Assembly: GCF_900115055.1 (NCBI RefSeq)
Contig: NZ_FOVD01000003.1
Coordinates: forward strand, 496,001 to 560,000
Source: Chryseobacterium oleae
GTDB lineage: Bacteria; Bacteroidota; Bacteroidia; Flavobacteriales; Weeksellaceae
Direction: 5' to 3'
DNA: 64,000 nt
Below, piece after piece: positions 53,819 through 61,944 of the stretch. Under the pieces are notes generated by a model that did not search any database, was not told the origin of the DNA, and saw nothing but the letters and a program-made list of their open reading frames with translations. The position numbers and the translations under genes were made by a program. Numbering within the stretch: position 1 is the stretch's first letter; every line of letters begins with the position of its first letter.

Positions 53819-53929
53819 CCTTCAATTAATAAGTGTGAATAATTTAAAAGTAAGTGTCACATTTTTATGAAACAGCTGTTGCAAATCTCAGCCCGCTTTG
53901 ACGGTAAAAAATTGAAAGGGGATACGGTA

Positions 53930-54778
53930 TTAATCTTCTCCTTCCGTTAAAGCCTTCTCAAGGCTTTCTTTCAATAGCTCCAAAAATTTAGTTTTAGTAT
54001 ATTTTCTGCTTTTAATTTCACCAATGGTCTTGTAAAAATTGCCTAAATCAATTTCTAATGATCGTTCTGTAAATCTTATGACTTCACTGAAATCAACATT
54101 ACCCCCATTAAAACAACCCGTCCTGTGAAGTGCATACATCAGCTCTATCAGTGACACTTTTGAAGATGTCCATATTAATTTCCCTACTTCCCCGCTATCT
54201 ACCTCTGTTTCCTGCCCGATATTGCGGATTGATTTTATCAGGTAATCGTCCAGCAGTTCATTAGCCTGTATTACAGCTATTTTATGGTCATGAGACGTTG
54301 TAAAATCTTCATCAAGGTTGTATATGCTTGAGGAAAGTTTCATCTTTAAATCGTATGATTTTCTGGTAAAATACTTATGATCCAGATAGGTTGCTTTTCT
54401 ACGATAGTAATTGTAAAAATCAGCCTGATCAGAATAATACCTCCTGAGTTTTAACAGTTCTGCCTGATAAAATTTTCTCAATGCTTTATCGCCCGCTACC
54501 GGTTTGGAGGTCTCGGTATTCAATACTTTGGAATAATAGATATACCTGGAAATAAAGTAGGGCTTATGATCTTTAAAAAAATACACCTCATCAGCAACAG
54601 ATTCAAAGGTAAAATTCTTGACCAGCTTTTTAAGTTTCCTTATACTTTCATCAAGTATCAGGAGTATCATCTCAGATGATGTCATAATATCATCATATTG
54701 ATTTGTTACTATTACAATCTGCTGTTCTACATCTTGCCGGAGTACAGATAGATTTCTAAAAAATGTCTTTGTTACCAT
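53930..54778 (-). CDS. RteC-family protein
   Basis: 282 residues from MVTKTFF. The diagnostic stretches are YYRRKATYLDHKYF, LIWTSSKVSLIELMYALHRT and IDLGNFYKTIGEIKSRKYTK TKFL-type ending, as in RteC of Bacteroides conjugative transposons, a regulator of excision genes. Here no tet or transfer genes are near, so it is probably a chromosomal relative. The ATG at 54826 is less likely because a -7-like AATCTTTG lies between the two starts. Confidence 0.82.
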   Translation of the reverse strand: MVTKTFFRNLSVLRQDVEQQIVIVTNQYDDIMTSSEMILLILDESIRKLKKLVKNFTFESVADEVYFFKDHKPYFISRYIYYSKVLNTETSKPVAGDKALRKFYQAELLKLRRYYSDQADFYNYYRRKATYLDHKYFTRKSYDLKMKLSSSIYNLDEDFTTSHDHKIAVIQANELLDDYLIKSIRNIGQETEVDSGEVGKLIWTSSKVSLIELMYALHRTGCFNGGNVDFSEVIRFTERSLEIDLGNFYKTIGEIKSRKYTKTKFLELLKESLEKALTEGED

Positions 54779-54881
54779 GTCTTTTCTTAGAAAATTACAA
54801 AGATTTAAAATATCAGAGAGAAACATCCGTTTTCTACCGCACTCGTAGTTTTATTTTCGGAAAGACCTGCAGAATTTCAGT

Positions 54882-54928
54882 TTATGACTTGAATCATAAA
54901 CTATTATTTAAAACTCTTTTTACATTTA
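54882..54928 (+). promoter_or_regulatory. Fnr-like box and -7 element of small RNA 2
   Basis: Palindrome TTATGACTTGAATCATAA at 54882-54899; rightward -7 TACATTTA at 54921-54928 (one mismatch to TAnnTTTG); centre spacing 34 bp. Leftward, no -7 is found at the right distance for the RteC gene. Confidence 0.6.
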
Positions 54929-54934
54929 AGTACT

Positions 54935-54994
54935 TGAATACTTTCATACTTCTAAAAATTTACACTTTGCCTCCCGTGCCCCGGGAGGCTTTTG
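54935..54994 (+). ncRNA. Candidate Fnr-controlled small RNA 2
   Basis: The + strand terminator GCCTCCCG (54969-54976) / CGGGAGGC (54982-54989), loop TGCCC, then TTTT, has no + strand ORF in front of it. The only promoter seen is the Fnr-like one at 54882-54928. The predicted transcript is about 60 nt: an A/U-rich single-stranded 5' part of about 34 nt followed by the terminator hairpin, a usual shape for trans-acting small RNAs. Confidence 0.5.
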
Positions 54995-55113
54995 TATTTC
55001 TAATTGTAATCTTAGCCTATGGAAAAATAATCTATTCTGTAAATAGAACAAAAGTACTGCTTCAGGCCTGCAAGAAAAGTCTTTACAGATATTTAAACTG
55101 ACAGACGGTAAAA

Positions 55114-56832
55114 TCAGTTTTCTTCCAGTTCTTCTTTTCTTTTCCTGATAAAATCCTTTGGCCTGATTCCATTGATTTCATAAAAAAGATCTGAAAAATT
55201 TTGTCTTGAAGAAATCCCACATTCTTCTGCCAGCGCTTCAATGGTATAGTTCAGGTATTTTTTATTGGAATTTAAAAGCTGGGTAATATATGAAATCCGC
55301 AGCTCCCCTATATACCGGTTAAAATTCATTTTCTTTTGTTCATTGATATAGGTAGATAAATACGACGTATTGGTATTTAACTGTAAGGCGAGCTTATTTT
55401 GGGTCAGCCCTTTTTTGACAAACCCCTTATTGCTTTCAAACAGTCTAAGTTTAGACGATAAATCCTGGATCTGTTCAGCAGTAAGAACACTTTTCCTCTG
55501 CTCCCCTTCCGCTTTCAGCTTTTCTTTCTTTTCCTCTATATGATGCCGAACTTTCAATCCTTCTTCACTTAATTTGTATTGAAGCTCAGTATATTTCCGC
55601 TGCACCTTTTGCTCCCTATAATATCGGAAAATGAACATTCCTAAGAAAAATAACGCCAAAGCAATACATACAATCATTGAAATCAATCTTCCCTTACTTT
55701 TCCTTTCAAGCTGCTCTTTCTTATCCATGAGTAATCTGGTGTCATATTCTTTATGAATCCGGGGAGACAAATAACTAAAATCCCTAACTAAGACACTGTC
55801 AACTTTTAGCAGCTGTTTGGTGTAGTACAGCTCCTTTTCCAAACTTTTATCTTTTTTACTGCTCTTGATCAGATCTTCATAACTTGCTCTAACTTCAGGT
55901 AATATGAAATGATGGGTATTAAAAATTGAATCCACCTTCATCAGATATTTCAGACTTTTGGCTTTATCAAAACTACTGTAGCTTTTTCCAAGGTAATAGT
56001 ATACCACAGAGGCCCAGGCAAAATCTTTCGCCTTCAAAATCGGATCCAGTGATTGCCCTAGATCAGCTATGGCTGCTTTATAATTTTTATGATTGTATTC
56101 TAAAAGCCCTTTGCATTTAAAAAAATATCCACGCTCCAAAGAAAATTCATCCATATCATATGTTCTGGAGAGCGCCACATTCACCAGACTATCCGAAACT
56201 TTAAATTGTTTTAGATTTCGATAACATACAATCATCTGATGCAGGGTATTATAATATCCCCTGGTATTGTTATAAATTTCATTAGGGTGGAGTTGTTCTT
56301 TGGATTTTGTTTCAAAGAAGTGGTTGCAGTCGTTAAACAATTCCAAAGCATCCTGATAATACCCCAGATAGCTTTTAACAACCCCAAGATGGTATTTCAC
56401 CTTATATCTGAGATAATTATCGCTGGTATTCTGGGCATATTGATAGGCTTTGAGATATTCATCCAGGGCAGGCTCAAATTTCTTGAAGTTGAAATAATAA
56501 ATAATCCCTTTACCAAGATAGGCTGTGCTTATTAGATCTTTATCTTCTGATTTCAGCGCCGCCAGAATGGTGCTGTCCGCATACAGCATCTTATGCTGAT
56601 CCGAAGGTGAAAAAAAGACGGCATCTTTATAGCCCTGAACCAGACGGGAATACTCCTTTTCCTTTTTGGCTTTTTCAATATACTGTTGTACTCCCGGTAA
56701 GGCACTCGAATTATTCTTCTCCAGATTTTCATACTGACTTCTGATATCCAGATAACTCTTGTTCCCCGACTGCGGAAAAAAATTCACAAAATAAATCAAA
56801 AGAGCAAATAAAAGAAATCGAGCAGCTGTCAT
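55114..56832 (-). CDS. AraC-type HTH regulator with TPR sensor and membrane helix
   Basis: 572 residues. Signal-like N-terminus (FLLFALLIYFVNFFPQSG), TPR-like helical repeats (about 70-360, such as YFNFKKFEPALDEYLKAYQY and YLGYYQDALELFNDC), one membrane helix (about 386-406, LISMIVCIALALFFLGMFIF), a charged linker and a C-terminal AraC HTH (about 465-568: LALQLNTNTSYLSTYINEQK, LAEECGISSRQNFSDLFYEI). This places the sensor outside the cytoplasm and DNA binding inside. It is divergent from the peptide/MauE cassette and probably regulates it. Confidence 0.88.
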   Translation of the reverse strand: MTAARFLLFALLIYFVNFFPQSGNKSYLDIRSQYENLEKNNSSALPGVQQYIEKAKKEKEYSRLVQGYKDAVFFSPSDQHKMLYADSTILAALKSEDKDLISTAYLGKGIIYYFNFKKFEPALDEYLKAYQYAQNTSDNYLRYKVKYHLGVVKSYLGYYQDALELFNDCNHFFETKSKEQLHPNEIYNNTRGYYNTLHQMIVCYRNLKQFKVSDSLVNVALSRTYDMDEFSLERGYFFKCKGLLEYNHKNYKAAIADLGQSLDPILKAKDFAWASVVYYYLGKSYSSFDKAKSLKYLMKVDSIFNTHHFILPEVRASYEDLIKSSKKDKSLEKELYYTKQLLKVDSVLVRDFSYLSPRIHKEYDTRLLMDKKEQLERKSKGRLISMIVCIALALFFLGMFIFRYYREQKVQRKYTELQYKLSEEGLKVRHHIEEKKEKLKAEGEQRKSVLTAEQIQDLSSKLRLFESNKGFVKKGLTQNKLALQLNTNTSYLSTYINEQKKMNFNRYIGELRISYITQLLNSNKKYLNYTIEALAEECGISSRQNFSDLFYEINGIRPKDFIRKRKEELEEN

Positions 56833-57045
56833 AAGGAAATATTATAAACATGACTTCCAAATTTAAACATTTTATATCAATCATATGTGAAATAAAAACT
56901 CATTTTAGGATTTTCATCTCTTATTGAAGATTTTGCACTCAACAGATAGGTCTTTCGGGAAATATATCTGTCAAAATTTAAAAATTGGGACGTCTTAATT
57001 TTTAAAGCCTGCCACAGATCAGTTTTTTCATGTCTTTAACTGAGA

Positions 57046-57053
57046 TAATTTTG
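57046..57053 (+). promoter_or_regulatory. -7 element of the MauE cassette
   Basis: TAATTTTG, perfect TAnnTTTG; transcription would start near 57060, so the lipoprotein start is 57112 rather than 57058. Confidence 0.6.
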
Positions 57054-57111
57054 GAATATGAATTCAATCAGATCCCGGCCGGGAAAACTTTTAATCTTTA
57101 AAAAAATAATC

Positions 57112-57339
57112 ATGAAAAAGTTCATTCCCATCATCAGCAGTGTAATCCTGCTAACATCATTAAGCTGTCGTCAGACGGACAGCATTGAAGAAGATCAAAA
57201 AGACCCAATTCCTTTGAGCCCATATCACATGGAGAAAAGCTCAAAAACGGATACCACTGATCAGGAAAAAGATCCCCCCATAAAGGACGGACAGGACTGG
57301 CGGCTTTATAACCAATCAAGCTTAATCCATAAAAAATGA
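57112..57339 (+). CDS. Small lipoprotein
   Basis: 75 residues, MKKFIPIISSVILLTSLSCR with lipobox SLSC, then a charged Asp/Lys/Pro-rich tail (EEDQKDPIPLSPYHMEKSSK) and an aromatic end DGQDWRLYNQSS. First gene of the cassette; its stop overlaps the start of the next small gene (ATGA). Function unknown. Confidence 0.7.
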   Translation: MKKFIPIISSVILLTSLSCRQTDSIEEDQKDPIPLSPYHMEKSSKTDTTDQEKDPPIKDGQDWRLYNQSSLIHKK

Positions 57340-57506
57340 TTCCCTGTACTTCCATTATCACCTGTTCTACCGGATTACCCTGTCCTGCCAGCGGCATATG
57401 GGAGAGTATTGGGAGTTTTAAAACCACCCGCCCCATTGCCAAAGGCCACAAAATGCCGGACTATTGTGGTAAAAAGGTCAGCTGGAAACTCATTCAGATA
57501 GGATAA
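57336..57506 (+). CDS. Cys-rich mini-protein with CPASGIW motif
   Basis: 56 residues, too short for most gene callers: MIPCTSIITCSTGLPCPASG, then IWESIG, RPIAKGHKMPDYCGKKVSW. The order CP-x-SG-W followed by A-K-G-x-x-MP and a closing GK-x-V-x-W is that of small knuckle or SH3-like domains (YjzC-type and similar). The ATGA overlap with the lipoprotein stop and 23 bp to the MauE gene support translation in an operon. Confidence 0.6.
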   Translation: MIPCTSIITCSTGLPCPASGIWESIGSFKTTRPIAKGHKMPDYCGKKVSWKLIQIG

Positions 57507-57529
57507 ATCATCATACACCTGCTATTATT

Positions 57530-59023
57530 ATGAAAAATATTGCCTACATCATAGCCTTACTCATAGCCTACTTCTTTGTCCTGTTATTCTGTTATGCTGG
57601 CATCAGCAAGGTATTGGATTTTGAAAATTTTCAGGTACAAATTGCCCAATCCCCCCTACTCAGCGCATTTGCAGGATTTGTATCATATAGTGTAATTCTC
57701 GCGGAGATCATCATTGTTAGTTTTTTGCTTATTCCAAAACTTCGGTTAGTGGGGCTGTATGCTTCACTTGGCATGATGACGGCCTTTACCATTTATATCT
57801 ATCTTATTTTGAATTACAGTGATTTTGTTCCCTGTTCCTGCGGTGGTATTTTGGAGAAAATGGGTTGGACCGAACATCTGATATTTAATATTGCATGCAT
57901 TTTTCTGTCATTGATCTCTGTTATTATCATTGAAAAACATAGGCAGACCAAGAAGATAAAATATTTTATTTCGTCAGCTATTATAATAATCTTATCGTGT
58001 TTAATGGTGATTATCCTTTTTTTTCAATCCGAGCATATTATCAAAAAGGAAAATAATTTTACAAGAAAGTTTCTGCCAAATTTTATCATAGAAAATGAAA
58101 AGACAGATCTTGAGCATGGTGATTATTATTTTGCCGGTAAAGATAATAAGGGAATATACTTAGGAAGCCGCAGTACTCCTTTAATTCTGACGAAAATTGA
58201 TTACAGGTTCAAACGAACGGAATCATTCAGAATTATTCCGGACCACTCGGATTATTCTTTCAAAAGTTTACAGATTAAAGTTAAGCATCCTTATTATTAT
58301 CTTTATGACGGAACTGTGCCTGTCATTTATCGGGGTACATTAAACGATTCTTCCGCTAAAACCATCAGCAAAGGCGATGCCTTCTTTTCCCAGTTGGCGG
58401 TAATAGATTCATCTAATTTCATTCTTCGAACCCAGGATAGCAGGACGCACGAGTATACCATCGCCCGACTTCGTACCGGGCAGAAAACTAATATCTCTCT
58501 ATTTCCTACTATTTTAGAAAAACAGATCGACGGTATTTTTGACTGTGATGGCAAACTGATCGAAAACCAGCAGCATCCCGGAGAATTTCTCTACACGTAT
58601 TTCTACAGAAACCAGCTCATCATGATTAATGATAGTTTGCCTCGTGTAAAAAGACAGTCAACTATTGATCCTATTTCTAAAGCCCAAATGAATATCACCC
58701 AGCTTTCAAACGGCACCCATATGATGAACGCGCCCCCGGTAAGGGTCAATATCCAATCTGCATTTTACGGAAACTACGTCTACAATATTTCGGGATTGCC
58801 TGGAAAATTCGAACCCGCCAGACTGCGTAAAGGAAGAAAGGCCATAGACATCTACAGAATAGATCGTAATGAATATATTGCAAGCTTTTATCTCCCAAAG
58901 CAAAAGGTTGAAGATATCATCGTAACCCCTGAGGGTCTGTATATCATTTCAGGAAAACAATTACTCAGATATCACTTTAGAAAGCCATTAAAAGGGGAAG
59001 CCGAAAACCTTACAACAGAGTAG
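57530..59023 (+). CDS. MauE/DoxX-like membrane protein fused to a beta-propeller-like domain
   Basis: 497 residues. Residues 1-170 form the MauE-type core with four to five membrane helices, AGISKVLDFENFQVQIAQSP and the redox motif PCSCGG with Cys102 and Cys104. Residues 175-495 are a soluble beta-rich region of repeated strands (GIYLGSRSTPLILTKIDYRF, FFSQLAVIDSSNFILRTQDS, EDIIVTPEGLYIISGKQLLR), like a six-bladed propeller, probably periplasmic. MauE proteins help disulfide formation or assembly of periplasmic proteins. Followed closely by the DUF6520 gene. Confidence 0.8.
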   Translation: MKNIAYIIALLIAYFFVLLFCYAGISKVLDFENFQVQIAQSPLLSAFAGFVSYSVILAEIIIVSFLLIPKLRLVGLYASLGMMTAFTIYIYLILNYSDFVPCSCGGILEKMGWTEHLIFNIACIFLSLISVIIIEKHRQTKKIKYFISSAIIIILSCLMVIILFFQSEHIIKKENNFTRKFLPNFIIENEKTDLEHGDYYFAGKDNKGIYLGSRSTPLILTKIDYRFKRTESFRIIPDHSDYSFKSLQIKVKHPYYYLYDGTVPVIYRGTLNDSSAKTISKGDAFFSQLAVIDSSNFILRTQDSRTHEYTIARLRTGQKTNISLFPTILEKQIDGIFDCDGKLIENQQHPGEFLYTYFYRNQLIMINDSLPRVKRQSTIDPISKAQMNITQLSNGTHMMNAPPVRVNIQSAFYGNYVYNISGLPGKFEPARLRKGRKAIDIYRIDRNEYIASFYLPKQKVEDIIVTPEGLYIISGKQLLRYHFRKPLKGEAENLTTE

Positions 59024-59046
59024 GCATCACTTCATATTTTTTTATT

Positions 59047-59307
59047 ATGAAAAAGCTAATGATCCCTGCTGCTTTAGTATTACTGGGCACAGGCGCTGCT
59101 TTTGCAACCAAAGCAGCAAACAGCACCAAAGGTGCAGTCATCCCAACCTATCGTATGGATCCTGAATCGGGGCTCTGCGTGCAGGTTGGACAGGAATGCA
59201 GTACCATTCAAAATGTAGTCTGCAGGTGGACAGCAGACGGAGTAACACCTCTTCATAGTGCTCCGATAAGCCCTACCGAGTGTGGCAGTGTCTTATTTAA
59301 ACCTTAA
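59047..59307 (+). CDS. DUF6520-family small exported protein
   Basis: 86 residues. Signal peptide MKKLMIPAALVLLGTGAAFA, then TYRMDPESGLCVQVGQECST and CRWTADGVTP with four cysteines in all, the pattern of DUF6520. In Chryseobacterium these small Cys proteins are commonly next to MauE genes, which suggests that MauE helps oxidise them. Function unknown. Confidence 0.8.
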   Translation: MKKLMIPAALVLLGTGAAFATKAANSTKGAVIPTYRMDPESGLCVQVGQECSTIQNVVCRWTADGVTPLHSAPISPTECGSVLFKP

Positions 59308-59311
59308 CAAC

Positions 59312-59345
59312 GAAGAGGATGCTTTTGAGCATCCTCTTCATTTGT
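59312..59345 (+). terminator. Terminator of the MauE/DUF6520 cassette
   Basis: Perfect 11-bp stem GAAGAGGATGC (59312-59322) and GCATCCTCTTC (59329-59339), loop TTTTGA, then ATTTG. Confidence 0.8.
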
Positions 59346-59444
59346 TATATAAATCATAAAAATTTTCTTTTAACAGACAATGACCTTAGTGGAAATTATT
59401 GAAAAATACAATTATGAAGTTCCAGACCTCATAATTTTCATTTG

Positions 59445-59490
59445 ATGTGATTTCGGTCATAATCTTCATTCTAATAAAGTTCTAATTTAG
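59445..59490 (+). promoter_or_regulatory. Fnr-like box and -7 element for the second KGG gene
   Basis: ATGTGATTTCGGTCATAA at 59445-59462, one half site kept (TCATAA), the other reduced to TGA; rightward TAATTTAG at 59483-59490 (one mismatch). Centre spacing 33 bp. The weakest of the twelve sites, but it stands at the paralogue of a strong one. Leader of about 115 nt. Confidence 0.5.
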
Positions 59491-59612
59491 CTCAACACAA
59501 CTTACAACGAACTGATTAGAAGCATGATAAAAATATTAAAAAACTTTTGCAGTTTCAAATACTAGTTAGAAATCTGCTGGGTATCTCCAAATATTAATTT
59601 AAAAATATAGTT

Positions 59613-60272
59613 ATGAACAATCGAAATTCAAACAATCGAAATTCAGAAAACAAAACATCCAGCTCAGACCGATCTGCTCTTGAAGATGTATACCAATTAG
59701 GTTATGATCATGGCTTTAATGATGCATCTCAAGATGAAGATTATGACGACGATTTCTCAGACTATGAGGATTACTATGAAAACGAGTATGATAATGACGA
59801 TGATGATCAAGACTATGATGAAGAGGATAATGATCAAAATGACAACAGAAATGGAAGGAGCTCTGGAGGCAGAGGTGGTTCCAGAGCGAGGTCTGATTCT
59901 GGTTCTTCGGGAAGAGGAAGATCTTCTTCTGGTTCCGGAAACGGAACTTCAAGAAGAGGTTTTGCCTCAATGAGTAAGGCAGAGCGTACCAGAATTGCCC
60001 GTATGGGAGGTGAGGCTTCCCATAGCGGTGGAAGATCTTCCAATTCAAATTCAGGAAGATCAGGCTCTAATAGAGGATCTGGAGGCTCCAGTTCACGATC
60101 AGGAAATAACAGTAATTCAGGTTCTGGCCGTGGCTCTGGTTCCGGAAACGGAACCTCGAGAAGAGGTTTTGCATCGATGAGCAAAGCTGAGCGTACCAGA
60201 ATTGCCCGAATGGGTGGACAGGCCTCTCATGGAGGAGGAAGGTCAGGGTCAGGAAGCGGCCGTAATTCTTAA
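59613..60272 (+). CDS. KGG-repeat stress protein (second copy)
   Basis: 219 residues, same plan as the gene at 37714: LEDVYQLGYDHGFNDASQDE-type start, a shorter Asp/Glu/Tyr tract, Gly/Ser/Arg linker and two KGG motifs (RRGFASMSKAERTRIARMGG). From about 59899 to 60230 the DNA is almost the same as in the first copy, with only a handful of changes, while the acidic part and the 5' flank have diverged. Disordered, probably a protectant or nucleic-acid-binding stress protein. Confidence 0.88.
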   Translation: MNNRNSNNRNSENKTSSSDRSALEDVYQLGYDHGFNDASQDEDYDDDFSDYEDYYENEYDNDDDDQDYDEEDNDQNDNRNGRSSGGRGGSRARSDSGSSGRGRSSSGSGNGTSRRGFASMSKAERTRIARMGGEASHSGGRSSNSNSGRSGSNRGSGGSSSRSGNNSNSGSGRGSGSGNGTSRRGFASMSKAERTRIARMGGQASHGGGRSGSGSGRNS

Positions 60273-60289
60273 TTTATAATTGATTTTTA

Positions 60290-60330
60290 GATTACCTCTT
60301 TTTTTGTATACAAAAGAGGTAATCATTTTT
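60290..60330 (+). terminator. Terminator of the second KGG gene
   Basis: Stem GATTACCTCTTTT (60290-60302) with AAAAGAGGTAATC (60312-60324), then ATTTTT; nearly the same stem as at 37671. Confidence 0.8.
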
Positions 60331-60533
60331 GCTTAAACACGTACCACTATAGCAGAAACAATAAAATATAAGCAAAAACACAGCAGAATATAATATCACA
60401 CTTTCAACCGAAGAAATAAAAAATGCTTTTTTCACATCACCAGCTTGAAGTCCATACATCTGTACGGGGTATCAATTAATTTGATTCAACAAGAATATTA
60501 AGCAATATAACATACGATTTATTAAGAAAACCT

Positions 60534-60893
60534 ATGACTACCTTCAAAATTTTTCCTTTTTGCCAACTGCTTTATTATTTCCTTACTGCTTTATGGCCGT
60601 TAATTCATATTGAGAGTTTCTTAACAGTAACAGGAAAAAAAACAGACATATGGCTGGTTAAAACAGTGGGTATTATACTCTTACCTTATTGTCTGCTGTT
60701 AATATATCTGACATTTAGCTCCAAAAAGAACTTTGTCATGGTATTAACGTTAATGCTAGGTTGTCTTGGATTATTATTTGTGGACCTTTATTATTATTTC
60801 AGGAATATTATTAAGTGGGTTTACCTTATTGACGGTTTTTTCCAACTTCTATTTTTCACCTACTGGACTTTCTACATCGCTCGTTATCAGTGA
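60534..60893 (+). CDS. Small membrane protein, unknown
   Basis: 119 residues with four hydrophobic helices: QLLYYFLTALWPLIHIESFL, TVGIILLPYCLLLIYLTF, VMVLTLMLGCLGLLFVDLYY and LIDGFFQLLFFTYWTFYIAR. No family is recognised. The His/Glu near the first helix and the short loops resemble small permease-like proteins. It faces the epimerase gene tail to tail with 7 bp between them. Confidence 0.6.
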   Translation: MTTFKIFPFCQLLYYFLTALWPLIHIESFLTVTGKKTDIWLVKTVGIILLPYCLLLIYLTFSSKKNFVMVLTLMLGCLGLLFVDLYYYFRNIIKWVYLIDGFFQLLFFTYWTFYIARYQ

Positions 60894-60900
60894 AGTGATA

Positions 60901-61911
60901 TCATTTCTTTTCCTTTAGAAAATTATCAATATGAAAAAAAAGGCTTTCTTTTACCGGAATGAATTTATAATCCAGTGCTTTTACTACTTTATCATTAGAC
61001 ATCTTTTGAAAAGATGTTAAGAATTCTATATTGGGTTTGGTCAGCAATCTTAATTTGGGAATCTGTCCTACCGTCAGAATATTCAGAGCTTTTCCAAAAT
61101 TTAATAATTTTCTTGATAAAATAACAGGTCTTTTTTTATGAAACTTTTCTCTTGCCATTTGAGCAAGATTACTGTATTTTTGATTTTCTGAGACAACCAA
61201 AAAGCGTTCTCCAAAAAGATTTTTATCCATAAGTTCAATTGCTATTTCTGCTACATCTCTCACATCTACACATCCCGATCCTCCGGAGAAAGTATAGAAT
61301 TTATTGATAAAAGTCTGTAAAAATTCTCCACTGCTTTTTTTCCAGTTTCCACTTCCGATAATCATTCCCGGATTGATAATAATCGTATTTAACCCTTGAT
61401 TAAAAGCATTGCAGACAACGGTATCAGCCTTATATTTTGAAGCCGCATATACCGTACTTTCTGTCTGGATTATAAAGCTAGAATTCTCATCGATTGGCCT
61501 CCCCTTTTTTCCATTATCAAAAATAACTGCTGAACTTACATAGAGAAACTTTTTCACCTGCGAATATTTACAGCATTCGATGATATTTTTAGTCCCCTGA
61601 ATATTTATTTTGTCAACTTTCTTTTGTTCTGCGGGGTCGTAACTCACTTTTGCAGCGCAATGATAAACTTCCACCACATCTTCTAATGCTTTTTGCAAAG
61701 CTCTTTTATCATTGAGATTTGCATCTATCCATTGGATTTTATTAAAAAAAAGGTCAGCGTCTGCGGTATAATATTGCAGTGATCTTCTCACCTCCTCCAG
61801 ATCACTTGAATTTCTTTTTGTAGCACGAACTGTTTTACCTTTTTTCAAAAGCTTCAAAACTAATACTCTACCAAGAATTCCTGTAGCTCCAGTCACTAAA
61901 ATCACTGTCAT
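60901..61911 (-). CDS. NAD-dependent epimerase/dehydratase (extended SDR)
   Basis: 336 residues. Rossmann motif ILVTGATGILGRVLVLKLLK, VYHCAAKVSYDP, and the catalytic Tyr/Lys in YAASKYKAD; IIINPGMIIGSGNW is typical of the DFR/3-beta-HSD-like branch. Acts on a nucleotide sugar or a hydroxy/ketone substrate, not determinable. It lies 33 bp downstream of the orphan sdhB on the same strand and may be expressed with it. Confidence 0.88.
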   Translation of the reverse strand: MTVILVTGATGILGRVLVLKLLKKGKTVRATKRNSSDLEEVRRSLQYYTADADLFFNKIQWIDANLNDKRALQKALEDVVEVYHCAAKVSYDPAEQKKVDKINIQGTKNIIECCKYSQVKKFLYVSSAVIFDNGKKGRPIDENSSFIIQTESTVYAASKYKADTVVCNAFNQGLNTIIINPGMIIGSGNWKKSSGEFLQTFINKFYTFSGGSGCVDVRDVAEIAIELMDKNLFGERFLVVSENQKYSNLAQMAREKFHKKRPVILSRKLLNFGKALNILTVGQIPKLRLLTKPNIEFLTSFQKMSNDKVVKALDYKFIPVKESLFFHIDNFLKEKK

Positions 61912-61944
61912 ACCATTTTAAATTTAGCATTGATGCATATAATT

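Noticed and set aside
59404..59436. TTATGA...TCATAA pair upstream of the second KGG gene
   Set aside because: The half sites are separated by about 11 bp rather than 6, so it does not fit the box used elsewhere.
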